DNA of 64,000 nt, from assembly GCA_964393615.1 (NCBI GenBank), contig CAYMUR010000009.1:34624-98623 (forward strand). Direction: 5' to 3'. Source of the stretch: CAYMUR01 sp964393615 (GTDB lineage Bacteria; Planctomycetota; Planctomycetia; Pirellulales; Pirellulaceae). Position numbers and translations under genes: made by a program. Shown here one piece after another: positions 37,530-46,723 of the stretch. The notes beneath the pieces were generated by a model, which was not told where the DNA came from, did no database searches, and was given only the letters and a program-made list of their open reading frames with translations. Each line of letters opens with the position of its first letter. Position 1 is the stretch's first letter.

Positions 37530-38072
37530 CTATTTTTTGCGCCGGGCGACATTCAATGCCCCCAATTGCTCGGCACAATCTTTTCCATGACTCGCCGCAT
37601 TTACTTTTTTGTCAACGGCCAGAATTTTGCCATCAACGCCGATAAAGAAAGTCCAGCGTTCTGGCAACGAACGACCTTCGTGCACCACACCATATGCCTT
37701 GGCAACCGATTTCTCCGGATCGCTCAGAATCGGATAGTCCAATTCCAACGATTCCGCAAATTTACGGTTTACCGCTTCGTCATCACAACTGGCTGCAAAA
37801 TAGGCAACTTCAAACTGCTTGAGTAAATCGCCACTCGCACGGAGCGACTTGCACTGGGCCGTTCAGCCACCGGTAAAGGCTTTGGGATACCACGCCACAA
37901 TAACAACTTTTTTGTCTTTGAAATCAGACAAGCGATAAGTCTTACCATCTGAGCCTTTTAATTCAAACGACGGCGCCGGATTCCCTACGGCAGGCGCATC
38001 GGCAAAACTGGCAGCACTCATCATGATTCCCCCACAAATGGACAGTACAAAACTCAATAACACTCGAGACAT
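37530..38072 (-). CDS. Secreted peroxiredoxin with in-frame UGA at the peroxidatic position (candidate selenoprotein)
   Basis: A 180-residue AhpC/TSA-Bcp type peroxiredoxin results if the TGA at 37863-37865 is read through as residue 70. The N-terminus is a signal peptide (VLLSFVLSICGG...ASFADA), followed by GNPAPSFELKGSDGKTYRL and VVIVAWYPKAFTGG. The TGA falls exactly where the peroxidatic Cys stands in the family (TxxC motif), followed by TAQCKSLRASG. After it the same frame continues through LDYPILSDPEKSVAKAYGV to the stop at 37530. A 7-bp stem with a five-base loop lies 14 bases after the UGA. It probably reduces peroxides outside the cytoplasmic membrane. The alternative is a nonsense mutation or base error. 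Confidence 0.8.
37830..37848 (-). promoter_or_regulatory. Candidate bacterial SECIS hairpin
   Basis: On the minus-strand transcript, 14 bases after the UGA, the sequence GUCGCUC, loop CGUGC, GAGUGGC can form seven consecutive pairs (two or three of them G-U). The apical loop starts 21 bases after the UGA and has a G at its second position. Both features are within the range known for bacterial selenocysteine insertion elements. The element lies inside the peroxiredoxin coding sequence, as bacterial SECIS elements do. Confidence 0.55.
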
Positions 38073-38270
38073 GACATTCTACCTTGGATGAAGTCAATAC
38101 AAACTGCGGTTGTATCCGCATGAAAATGGTCACGTGAACCGAACAACGAACCAGCGTTGGTGCACGTTGATTCACGGTCCAACGGCAGACCCCAACGTTG
38201 AGCCTTTACCCTAACGGCCAGCAAACCGTCTGTCAAATCCACTCTCACCATTTCCTGACATGGCTTAGAT

Positions 38271-39698
38271 CTACCGGGTAATGTTTGACCAATCGATCAG
38301 TGTCGAAAAAAACAATGCCAGCAAAGCCCCCAGAATCACTGACACGGGAACGGCAATGGCAATGGCAATGGCAACGGCTCGAAAGACTCGCCGATCGGAA
38401 ACCACGGCTGCCTGTTGGTGAGAAAAATCATCCGACACCACGGTGCTAGGCGGAGAATCCGATTCCGTATCCTCCAGCACGGATGCTAACGGGTTGGTTC
38501 CTTGGGATATTTGGCTACCGCTGCTGCTGAGTGGGGCGTCCTCAATCTCTGCCGTGTCCCCAATATCTTCACCTGTCGGTACTGGCGGTGGCAACCACCT
38601 GGACCGGGTCGATTGGGAAACAATCGGACCATCGACCGCCGCCCATGGCTCCAGTCGCAGAACCACGTCAGCTGCTGTCTGAATGCGAAGTACCGGATCT
38701 TTCTCCATCATGTCTGCGATGACTTCGACGAAATCGTCACTCAAGTCAGGATTGAGACGAAGTGGGTGCCAGGGAACTTCTTCCAGATGCCGTCGAATCT
38801 TATCTCGCGTTTTACCACCGGGAAATGGCACCTTGCCGGTAACTCCATAATAAAGTGTGCATCCTAAAGAATAAATATCGCTTACGGGAGTCAGCTCTCC
38901 CGGCAACCGTATGACATCAGGAGAAATATAGTCCGGGGTTCCCACAATTTTTCCCGTTTGCGGATCGAGAGTTCTTTCATCCATAAAACCGGCCAACCCC
39001 AGATCAGAAACCTTGGCATTACCCTCTGCAGTGACAAGAATGTTGCCTGGTTTGACATCGCGATGCAACAACCCCTGCTGATGTGCATAATCTAATCCCA
39101 ATGCCGCTTGCATGATCACTTTCGCGGCATGGCGTTCCGTCAATCGACCATGATTCCGCACCAGTTTTCGGAGATCGGTGCCAGGAACAAATTCGGTAAC
39201 CAGAAAATAAACATTTCCATCATGGCCAGCGTCATAGGCGCGTACAAGGTTAGGATGGTCCAACTTGGCCTGGTTACGAATCTCATGTGAAAAATTTTGG
39301 ATCGCTTCCGGAGTACACCGTTCGCGAGGCAAAACCTTAATGGCCACTTCGCGGCCCATGATTTCATGAACGCCACGAAAAACCTGTCCCATGCCACCTT
39401 TACCGACAAAATCGAGAATTCGGTAATCTTTTAAATGAAACTTTTTTTGGCCGGACTGCAGTTGACCAGCTTGGTAGGGAGTCAAGTCACCCCGTTTTAT
39501 AAACGCCGCCGCTAACTTCTCGTCAGCAATAGAAACATCGTCGTCGTCCGTGTCTTGCCGAGAATCAGCGGCCTGGTCGGGCAAATCGTTCGATGCGATT
39601 TCAGCGATATCTACGAGGGCGTTTTCCAGTTGCTCCGAAGTCACCAAGCCACTGGCGAGCGCAGCGTCGCGAAAAGTTACGGATGACTTTTTCACCAC
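38271..39698 (-). CDS. Membrane-anchored serine/threonine protein kinase
   Basis: This 475-residue protein has an N-terminal segment of about 90 residues with an acidic linker, then a Hanks-type kinase domain at about 93-355. The glycine loop is GKGGMGQVF (99-107), the ATP lysine is in VAIKVL (121), the catalytic loop is HRDVKPGN (212-219), the metal loop is DLGLAGF and the activation segment PDYISPDVI, with SPD in place of the usual APE. A Ser-rich linker leads to a C-terminal transmembrane helix at about 440-467. There is no sensor domain outside. The gene is monocistronic; substrates are unknown. Confidence 0.92.
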   Translation of the reverse strand: MVKKSSVTFRDAALASGLVTSEQLENALVDIAEIASNDLPDQAADSRQDTDDDDVSIADEKLAAAFIKRGDLTPYQAGQLQSGQKKFHLKDYRILDFVGKGGMGQVFRGVHEIMGREVAIKVLPRERCTPEAIQNFSHEIRNQAKLDHPNLVRAYDAGHDGNVYFLVTEFVPGTDLRKLVRNHGRLTERHAAKVIMQAALGLDYAHQQGLLHRDVKPGNILVTAEGNAKVSDLGLAGFMDERTLDPQTGKIVGTPDYISPDVIRLPGELTPVSDIYSLGCTLYYGVTGKVPFPGGKTRDKIRRHLEEVPWHPLRLNPDLSDDFVEVIADMMEKDPVLRIQTAADVVLRLEPWAAVDGPIVSQSTRSRWLPPPVPTGEDIGDTAEIEDAPLSSSGSQISQGTNPLASVLEDTESDSPPSTVVSDDFSHQQAAVVSDRRVFRAVAIAIAIAVPVSVILGALLALFFSTLIDWSNITR

Positions 39699-40432
39699 AA
39701 CAACTGGTCCTTATCTCAGCAACTTTTTCATGCCCGAACTGACGAATGGATGTCCATTATCGTGCAAGTGCAGTAATGAACCGCGAGCGTTAATAGCGTT
39801 ACGACTGAGGTGGAAGCACGTCACAGTCTATCAATTCGCCCCTTGGCCGCAAACCGTTGGCAATCGAAAGATGAATCGTTTTGCGCCTATCCGCAAACTA
39901 ATTCTACCGAGGAAAACGGTAAGACAATGTAAGTCGAGTCGCCATCTTTAAACCACACGGACGATCACGTCAAGCCATAGCACCCCAAGTGACGGCTCAA
40001 AATGTAGTACTGCCACAGAAGCAGAAAACACCGAGATGACTGACTCTCATGTTTGCAGCAAAAACCACGGCAAATCCTGGTTGTGACCTGACAAAATGTG
40101 TCTGAGTGAGTTGTGACCTGACAAAATCTGTCTGAGAGACATGATTGACGCATCCTGCCCACCCCGGTTATATTGTCCGCAACTCAAATTCGGCAATCCT
40201 TTAACGATGTGGCAATGGCCCTAGTCGTTTTGAATAGCAAAAAACAGAAAAAGACCTGGAAATTACCTTGACTGCTTCGGTGGATCCGCTGCTCTGAGCA
40301 AAAAATTTCGAACAAGGCTCGAACAAGAATGGTTCCAGAACCTGCTTTTCTGTCGCGTGCCGTTCAAAATCTTTCCTAACGCCCAACAGGATTTCAGATT
40401 GTACTTAGGTTGTTCCTTGAAAGGTAAGGTAT
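39699..40432. other. Intergenic region with a 30-bp tandem direct repeat
   Basis: These 730 bp lie between the divergent kinase gene and the Sdh operon. The only clear structure is a tandem repeat at 40081-40140. Small reading frames are present on both strands but none resembles a known family. Confidence 0.6.
40081..40140. repeat. Two tandem copies of a 30-bp sequence
   Basis: The unit begins TTGTGACCTGACAAAAT and occurs at 40081-40110 and 40111-40140, with four mismatches between the copies. It may be an operator pair or a remnant of a mobile-element end. No transposase is nearby. Confidence 0.85.
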
Positions 40433-41251
40433 ATGGCAACGGAGGTTATTCGCCCGTCCCAACCGGGCCGGCTTGGCGAAACTCAGCGAAGTGATGCGTG
40501 GTGGGCAGGTCCGCTGGCGACGGCACTTGGGTTAGGCGGCTTTATCCTCTATTCGACCTTTCGCGCCTTTTATAATGCCGACTACCAATTGGGGGTTGGT
40601 AGCGAAATTCTGCCAGAACATGCCCATTTACTTTCCCCTTTCTACTCACCACTGGCACCGGAATGGATAAGGAATTCGCTTCCCGTCTGGATCTCACCTG
40701 CTTTTCTCATCTTGTGGGCGCCCGGTGGATTCCGATTTACCTGCTACTATTATCGAAAAGCTTATTACCGAACCTTCTTTCTGGATCCCCCCGCCTGTGC
40801 TGTGGGTGAAGGACGCAAGCGATATAGCGGTGAAACGACCCTGTTCTTGTTTCAAAATCTACACCGCTATTTCTTATACCTGGCACTTCTTTTTCTGATC
40901 ATTCTGGCAGTCGACGTGTTTCATGCCTGCCGATGGCCTACCGAAAGTGGAGGGTGGACCTTTGGGGTGAGTGTGGGCACCCTAGTGTTAACGTTAAATA
41001 CCGTGTTACTAACGCTCTATACCTTTTCCTGCCATTCGCTACGGCATCTCATCGGTGGTAATTTGGACTGTTTTTCCTGTGTCGCTTTAGGATCTGCCCG
41101 CCACTCACTTTGGACAGGCACATCGCAGCTGAACAAGAATCACATGCTATGGGCCTGGATGAGTTTGTTCGGTGTAGGTTTTGCTGATTTCTATGTCTGG
41201 ATGGTAGCTTCGGGACGAATTACGGACCTTGAGCTCTTCGTCCTGAGATAA
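40433..41251 (+). CDS. sdhC: Succinate dehydrogenase membrane anchor subunit (single-polypeptide type)
   Basis: This 272-residue protein with five predicted helices lies immediately before the flavoprotein gene. The segment WAPGGFRFTCYYYRKAYYRTFF followed by DPPACAVGEG is characteristic of the anchor of Sdh1-type enzymes (mycobacterial Rv0249c-like), in which one polypeptide replaces SdhC and SdhD. Conserved His residues in the helices (LHRYFLYLA, CHSLRHLIGG) probably ligate heme b. A good Shine-Dalgarno AAGGTAAGG precedes the ATG. The operon order is anchor, flavoprotein, iron-sulfur protein. Confidence 0.82.
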   Translation: MATEVIRPSQPGRLGETQRSDAWWAGPLATALGLGGFILYSTFRAFYNADYQLGVGSEILPEHAHLLSPFYSPLAPEWIRNSLPVWISPAFLILWAPGGFRFTCYYYRKAYYRTFFLDPPACAVGEGRKRYSGETTLFLFQNLHRYFLYLALLFLIILAVDVFHACRWPTESGGWTFGVSVGTLVLTLNTVLLTLYTFSCHSLRHLIGGNLDCFSCVALGSARHSLWTGTSQLNKNHMLWAWMSLFGVGFADFYVWMVASGRITDLELFVLR

Positions 41252-41273
41252 CGAGAGAGACTGTATAACAACC

Positions 41274-43076
41274 ATGGACAAATACCAGACCTTTGACTAT
41301 GACGTCGTGATAGTGGGAGCTGGCGGCGCCGGGCTGCGTGCTGCTATCGAAGCGTCCTCGCACGGCGCCAAAACAGCACTCGTATGTAAATCTCTGCTCG
41401 GCAAAGCCCATACCGTCATGGCCGAAGGGGGTGTTGCTGCCGCACTTGCCAATGTCGACACACGTGACAACTGGAAAATTCATTTTCGGGACACCATGAA
41501 AGGTGGCAAGTTCCTGAACCAATGGCGGATGGCACAAATCCATGCCCAAGAAGCTCCCGAGCGGGTCCGTGAACTGGAACAGTGGGGCGCAGTGTTTGAC
41601 CGTACCAAAGACGGCCGTGTCCTGCAGCGAAATTTTGGTGGCCATAGCCATCCACGCTTGGCCCACGTCGGCGACCGTACGGGCCTGGAAATGATTCGAA
41701 CCCTACAGGACCAAGGAGTGCATCAAGGACTTGATGTCCACATGGAATGCACGATCCGGTCGATTCTGACACATGACGGCCGGGTAGCAGGATGCTTTGG
41801 ATACCAACGTGAAAGCGGCCGATTCGCCATTTTTCGAGCCAAGTCTGTCGTGCTGGCCACAGGGGGAATCGGGCGCTGTTGGGAAATTACGTCCAATTCG
41901 TGGGAGTACACAGCCGACGGCCACGCCATGGCTCTGTGGGCCGGTGCAGATCTGATCGATATGGAATTTGTCCAATTTCATCCGACTGGTATGGTCTGGC
42001 CTCCTAGCGTACGGGGTACGTTGATCACCGAAGGGGTGCGCGGCGAAGGAGGTGTTTTGTTGAACAGCGAACAGAACCGCTTCATGTTCGACAATATTCC
42101 TGAAATGTTCCAGGGAGATTACGCGGAAACCGAAGAAGAAGCTACGCAATGGGTCAATGAAGTGGTAGCCGGTCAACGTGCCGAAGCCCGACGACCCCCC
42201 GAACTTCTGACGCGTGATGTAGTTGCCCGGGCGATTCGACGTGAAGTGCGGGCTGGGAGAGGTTCTCCGCACGGCGGTGTTTTTCTGGATATCGCCTCAC
42301 GGCGTTCCGCTGAAAAAATAAAAAAGAAACTTCCCAGTATGTACCACCAATTCAAGGAGTTGGCAGACGTCGACATCACTACCGATCCCATGGAAGTGGG
42401 GCCAACATGCCATTACATGATGGGCGGTGTACGCGTTGACCCAGAAACTCAACAATCGGCAATTCCTGGCTTGTTTGCAGCTGGCGAAGCAGCAGGAGGT
42501 ATGCATGGCTCAAACCGGCTGGGCGGAAACTCCTTGTCAGATCTATTGGTATTTGGCAAAAGGGCTGGTGAACATGCTGCCCAACATGCGACACAAACCA
42601 AGACATTTGGTGAAATCAATCAGGATGAAATAGAACGGGTGGCCCAGGAAACACTAGCGCCCTTTAACCAGACAGAAGGTGAAAATCCATATACGATACA
42701 TGAAGAACTACGCTCGCTCATGCAAAACAATGTGGGCATTGTGCGTACCGAAGAGGACTTGCAGGAGGCACTTGCCCAATTCCAAAGCCTCCGTGAACGA
42801 GCGATGCGAGTTAAGGTTGGTGGCAACATCCAGTTCAACCCGGGTTGGCACTTGGCACTCGACCTGAAAAATATGCTCGACATCAGCGAAGCTGTTACTC
42901 GAGCCGCTCTGGAACGCCAAGAAAGTCGTGGCGCCCATACGCGCGAGGATTATGCGGATTCCGATCCCGAATGGGGCAAAGTCAACTGTATTGTGCGGCA
43001 GCAAGCCTCTGAAATCACGATTACCCGTGAACCCCTGACCGAAACACCTGACGAATTGAAACAATTGCTCGAATAA
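41274..43076 (+). CDS. sdhA: Succinate dehydrogenase/fumarate reductase flavoprotein subunit
   Basis: This 600-residue protein has the FAD-binding GAGGAGLRAAIEA near residue 16, the covalent-flavin region HTVMAEGGVAAA, and the dicarboxylate-binding motifs FVQFHPTGM and LITEGVRGEGG. HYMMGGVRVD and GSNRLGGNSLSDLLVFG complete the signature. It oxidises succinate to fumarate in the TCA cycle or runs the reverse reaction. It starts 22 bp after the anchor gene and is followed 76 bp later by the iron-sulfur subunit. Length and motifs are normal for the family. Confidence 0.95.
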   Translation: MDKYQTFDYDVVIVGAGGAGLRAAIEASSHGAKTALVCKSLLGKAHTVMAEGGVAAALANVDTRDNWKIHFRDTMKGGKFLNQWRMAQIHAQEAPERVRELEQWGAVFDRTKDGRVLQRNFGGHSHPRLAHVGDRTGLEMIRTLQDQGVHQGLDVHMECTIRSILTHDGRVAGCFGYQRESGRFAIFRAKSVVLATGGIGRCWEITSNSWEYTADGHAMALWAGADLIDMEFVQFHPTGMVWPPSVRGTLITEGVRGEGGVLLNSEQNRFMFDNIPEMFQGDYAETEEEATQWVNEVVAGQRAEARRPPELLTRDVVARAIRREVRAGRGSPHGGVFLDIASRRSAEKIKKKLPSMYHQFKELADVDITTDPMEVGPTCHYMMGGVRVDPETQQSAIPGLFAAGEAAGGMHGSNRLGGNSLSDLLVFGKRAGEHAAQHATQTKTFGEINQDEIERVAQETLAPFNQTEGENPYTIHEELRSLMQNNVGIVRTEEDLQEALAQFQSLRERAMRVKVGGNIQFNPGWHLALDLKNMLDISEAVTRAALERQESRGAHTREDYADSDPEWGKVNCIVRQQASEITITREPLTETPDELKQLLE

Positions 43077-43152
43077 AAATGAGTCTGGCCTTGGGACACA
43101 AGCTCTTCGTTCCTCGTAACCGGCTGAAGTCATTAACAATAGGACCAGCACT

Positions 43153-43905
43153 ATGGCGGAAGAAGCCACCCTCAAAATTTACCGTGGTGATGACGAGCAA
43201 GGTGAAATGGTCGAGTACAAAATTCCGCTCGCTCCAGGAATGGTCGTACTCGACGCTATCCACGCCGTACAAGCCTCACAAGCTCCTGATTTAGCGGTGC
43301 GTTGGAACTGTAAAGCGGGCAAATGTGGTTCGTGTGGCGGTGAAGTAAACGGTAAGCCTCGCTTGATGTGCATGGATCGGATGGATAAATACCCGCCAGG
43401 CGAACCGATTTCTATTCGACCTATGAAATCTTTTCCCGTTATTAAAGACCTGGTAACGGACGTATCATGGAATTACAAGGTGAATCAACAAATTCCGGCG
43501 TTCAAAATGAAGGACACCGGTGGAAAAGAACCTCGTTTCTCCCAAGAAGAAGCAGATCGCGTCCAGGAATTTCGCAAATGCATCGAGTGCTTCTTGTGCC
43601 AAAACGTATGCCATGTATTGCGGGACCATGACAAAAAAGAAGCTTTTGGTGGCCCCAGATTCTTCGTTCGTACAGCCGGCTTGGAAATGCATCCGCTTGA
43701 CGACGACGACCGGATACCTCTGTTGAAAGACGAGCTTGGCGTTGGCTATTGCAATATTACTAAATGCTGCACCGAAGTCTGTCCCGAAAATATTACTATC
43801 ACGGACAATGCCATCATTCCCCTCAAGGAACGCGTGGTGGATCGTTTTTACGATCCGGTCAAAATGCTGTTACGAGTATTGTCACCCAGTAAGAAGAAGG
43901 AATAG
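43153..43905 (+). CDS. sdhB: Succinate dehydrogenase/fumarate reductase iron-sulfur subunit
   Basis: This 250-residue protein has an N-terminal [2Fe-2S] ferredoxin domain, CKAGKCGSCGGEVNG then CMDR, and a C-terminal domain with [4Fe-4S] and [3Fe-4S] motifs CIECFLCQNVCHV and CNITKCCTEVCPENI. It passes electrons from SdhA to the quinone site in the anchor. It is the last gene of the sdh operon; a 7-bp inverted repeat at 43923-43949 follows before the convergent SDR gene. Confidence 0.95.
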   Translation: MAEEATLKIYRGDDEQGEMVEYKIPLAPGMVVLDAIHAVQASQAPDLAVRWNCKAGKCGSCGGEVNGKPRLMCMDRMDKYPPGEPISIRPMKSFPVIKDLVTDVSWNYKVNQQIPAFKMKDTGGKEPRFSQEEADRVQEFRKCIECFLCQNVCHVLRDHDKKEAFGGPRFFVRTAGLEMHPLDDDDRIPLLKDELGVGYCNITKCCTEVCPENITITDNAIIPLKERVVDRFYDPVKMLLRVLSPSKKKE

Positions 43906-43922
43906 TTGACACGCAAATGATC

Positions 43923-43949
43923 GGCAAACATTCACGCGCTGGGTTTGCC
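43923..43949. terminator. Possible bidirectional terminator hairpin
   Basis: The inverted repeat GGCAAAC...GTTTGCC, with a 13-base loop, lies between the convergent ends of sdhB and the SDR gene. No clear T tract follows, so this is weak evidence. Confidence 0.3.
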
Positions 43950-43992
43950 TTGCTACCTAACTCTTATATTTCGTCAGATCTTCGGATTGAGA

Positions 43993-44796
43993 TTACCAAG
44001 CAGTCCAGCCACCATCCACGGTAATGTCTTGGCCCGTGATGTAGCTGCCGGCATCGCTCGCTAACAATAACAAGGCTCCTTTTAATTCATGGGGTAATCC
44101 CATACGTTTCATGGGAAGTTTGTCACAAAGTCGTTGCTGCATGGTAGAATTTACCGCCGTTTTGGGAAAAGGACCTGGACTGAGACTGTTAACGCGAATG
44201 TTGTCACAGGCATAGTAAGCCGCCAAGTGCCGCGTCATATGAATCACGCCCCCCTTGTGTGCGTGATAAGCAACAGGACTGGCAGTGGAAACTCCTTCAT
44301 ACGTATCTGGATACGATGCCACTTGACCATACATTGAACCGAGCATGATCACGCTGCCACTCTGCTGACGTTCCAAGAGATGATCACGCAACGTTCTAGT
44401 CAACTCAAAATAACCAGCCGTGTTCACCTGGTGCCGGACAAACTCATCAAAGGTACAATTAGTCAAATCATGTCCGATCGAATCGAGACCATTGTTCACC
44501 AAGATGTCGACCTGCCCTGCCGCCTGTACTGCCGCAGCAAAGCCATCGGCAATCGAACTCGGTTGCGTATGATCCAACTCGACGCCATGGTGCACCGAGC
44601 TACCAAGTGTCGGCAATTTTTCCGCCGCCTGTTTTGCCCGAGTCAAGTCCCGACTGGACACGATCACAGATGCCCCTGCTTCGGCTAAGGCCTTGCTCAG
44701 TGAAGTCCCCAACCAACCAGTCCCACCGGTGATCAACGCAGTTCTGCCGTTAAGGTCAAATAATTCCTGAATTGTTGGTTCCACATTGCCAGCCAT
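43993..44796 (-). CDS. Short-chain dehydrogenase/reductase
   Basis: The product is 267 residues from the ATG at 44796, chosen because AAAGGA lies seven bases upstream; a TTG two codons earlier is possible. The nucleotide-binding motif is TGGTGWLG, and VSSRDLTRA follows. The catalytic Ser is in VIMLGSMYG and the catalytic Tyr-Lys is in YHAHKGGV. The C-terminus (ITGQDITVDGGWTAW) is typical. It is divergent from the L-rhamnose mutarotase-like gene by 39 bp, which suggests a shared regulator and a role in oxidation of a deoxy-sugar. The substrate is not proven. Confidence 0.87.
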   Translation of the reverse strand: MAGNVEPTIQELFDLNGRTALITGGTGWLGTSLSKALAEAGASVIVSSRDLTRAKQAAEKLPTLGSSVHHGVELDHTQPSSIADGFAAAVQAAGQVDILVNNGLDSIGHDLTNCTFDEFVRHQVNTAGYFELTRTLRDHLLERQQSGSVIMLGSMYGQVASYPDTYEGVSTASPVAYHAHKGGVIHMTRHLAAYYACDNIRVNSLSPGPFPKTAVNSTMQQRLCDKLPMKRMGLPHELKGALLLLASDAGSYITGQDITVDGGWTAW

Positions 44797-44835
44797 CGTC
44801 AATTCCTTTGTAAACGAAAATAGGAGATGCGCCCG

Positions 44836-45150
44836 ATGTTTTCAATTGGTTATGTCATGAAATTGAAACCGCGCCAATACGAGGGTTATAAAACAGCTCA
44901 TGATAATCTATGGCCAGAAATTGCACTCTCCATGAGTGACAATCAAGTCAACATGTCGATCTTTCATTTCGAAAACCTGCTGTTTCTACACGCCACAGCA
45001 CCAACCGAAGAGGATTGGCAACGGAGTCGCGAATCCCCCGATTTGGAACGTTGGGCAGAATATATGTCGGAATTCCTCGAAGCGGATGACCAGGGACAGC
45101 TGTTTTTTGAACAGCTGCCAGAGACCTTTGCTTTCGGCGATTTTCAATGA
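44836..45150 (+). CDS. L-rhamnose mutarotase family protein
   Basis: The product is 104 residues from the ATG at 44836, which has GGAG nine bases upstream; ATG at 44827 directly abuts this motif and is less likely. The sequence MKLKPRQYEGYKTAHDNLWPE matches the RhaM/YiiL family, in which the His and the Trp-Pro-Glu motif are conserved. IFHFENLLFLH and RWAEYMSEFLE follow, also as in RhaM. The enzyme converts the anomers of L-rhamnose or L-fucose. The divergent SDR suggests a non-phosphorylating deoxy-sugar pathway. Confidence 0.85.
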   Translation: MFSIGYVMKLKPRQYEGYKTAHDNLWPEIALSMSDNQVNMSIFHFENLLFLHATAPTEEDWQRSRESPDLERWAEYMSEFLEADDQGQLFFEQLPETFAFGDFQ

Positions 45151-45361
45151 TCCAACCAGAAAACGTGGACCCATGCTGCCTGCATCCCAGAAAACCGGGC
45201 TGGACAATTCGTGCGGTTTTTTTCAGTCAAACAGCTTTCGGCTCCTGTGAGGCAAGCACCCACTTGGTATGATGTCAAATTGGCATTTTTGAAGTAATCA
45301 CTATCTTGAGGCCGCGGTCTCCTGGTTTCTGTGCTATCCATCACCAAGGAACGAATTCTCT

Positions 45362-46453
45362 ATGAGAAACATTATTGACAGTCATCTCGACCTGGCATGG
45401 AACGCCATGTCCTGGAGGCGTGATCTGACGTTACCGCTCAGCGAAATGAATCACATTGAAAGTGCAAAAAGTGACACCACTTTCCGTGGTCGAGGGACAG
45501 TCAGTTTACCCGAAATGCGAAAGGGCCGGATTGCTGTTTGTCTGGCAACAATGATGGGACGCGTACCATATGCAAACCCAGCCGGTATCCACGATGTTAC
45601 ACTCGATTTCCCTACCCACGACATGGCCTACGCGTTTGCACATTCTCAATTGGCTTACTATCGACGCTTGGAGGCACGCGGTGAACTGCGAATCATTCGT
45701 TCGTCAGCTGATCTGACCACGCACTGGCAAGCATACAATGCAACGGATGCAGATTTTGCAACGGAACCTATTGGAACGGTGATTGCAATGGAAGGGGCTG
45801 ACGGAATCGTCCATCCGGATCAAACCGAAGAGTGGTTCCAAAATGGATTGCGTTGTGTCAGCTTAGTCCATTATGGGTGCAGTGTATATGCAGCAGGAAC
45901 TGGCCAGGAAGGACCCGTTACGGACGCGGGCCTTTCCTTGCTAAAAGAACTCGAGCGACTCGGGATGATTCTCGATACGACACACTTGTGTGACACGAGT
46001 TTTTTCCAGGCAATGGACCATTTCAATGGCATCACAATTGCCAGCCACCAAAATTGCCGCGCCCTGGTCCCCCACCAGCGTCAGTTCAGCGATGAACAGC
46101 TCAACATTCTCATTGAACGCGACGGTGTCATTGGAACCGCACTAGATGCTTGGATGCTCTTTCCTGGATATGAACGCGGCAAAACGTCCAGAGAAGTTAC
46201 CAATATGCAGTCCGTCGCCGACCATATTGACCATGTTTGCCAGTTGGCAGGCAATGTACAGCACGCCGCAATCGGTTCGGACCTGGACGGTGGATTTGGT
46301 ACGGAACAGTGTCCCACTGGTCTGGATCGTATTTCCGACTTACAAGCACTTGACGGAATTCTCACTGCACGTGGATATCCAGCCGAAGACATTGACGCTG
46401 TTTTCCATGGCAACTGGCTGCGTTTACTGCACCGCGCGTTACCTGACGCTTGA
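45362..46453 (+). CDS. M19-family membrane dipeptidase
   Basis: This 363-residue protein of the renal dipeptidase family has the first metal motif DSHLDLAWN (HxD), the bridging Glu in AMEGADGI, LILDTTHLCDTSF-like His residues, and the second ligand set ASHQNCRAL. The C-terminus contains GSDLDGGFG, also typical. The zinc enzyme hydrolyses dipeptides, often with a D-residue. No signal peptide is seen. It is 270 bp upstream of a D-threonine aldolase-like gene on the same strand, which would suit joint use of D-amino-acid-containing peptides. That link is inference. Confidence 0.9.
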   Translation: MRNIIDSHLDLAWNAMSWRRDLTLPLSEMNHIESAKSDTTFRGRGTVSLPEMRKGRIAVCLATMMGRVPYANPAGIHDVTLDFPTHDMAYAFAHSQLAYYRRLEARGELRIIRSSADLTTHWQAYNATDADFATEPIGTVIAMEGADGIVHPDQTEEWFQNGLRCVSLVHYGCSVYAAGTGQEGPVTDAGLSLLKELERLGMILDTTHLCDTSFFQAMDHFNGITIASHQNCRALVPHQRQFSDEQLNILIERDGVIGTALDAWMLFPGYERGKTSREVTNMQSVADHIDHVCQLAGNVQHAAIGSDLDGGFGTEQCPTGLDRISDLQALDGILTARGYPAEDIDAVFHGNWLRLLHRALPDA

Positions 46454-46723
46454 TGTGAATGGCTCACAATGTAAACGATTGACCAGTCCAACAATGAGTT
46501 CGTTCATCAAAACAGCAAAATAGGTATCAGCCCTCGTTGATTGCAATGGCTCACGATTTACGACTACAACAAATCGCTACATCGGCATCTCGGACTGGCA
46601 AGGCCGTGCCTGCTTTTAATGGAGACTTCCAGGTACCAGGAAAAACTATTCCTGCATTTTTCACCAGAGATTTTCAAACCAAACCTATCATCGATAGTCA
46701 CAGCTCCAGACCAGGACTTTACT

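Noticed and set aside
37530..37748. Separate small gene for the C-terminal half of the peroxiredoxin
   Set aside because: The ATG-like start lies inside the conserved peroxiredoxin fold and the frame is continuous with the upstream half through one TGA, so it is one gene.
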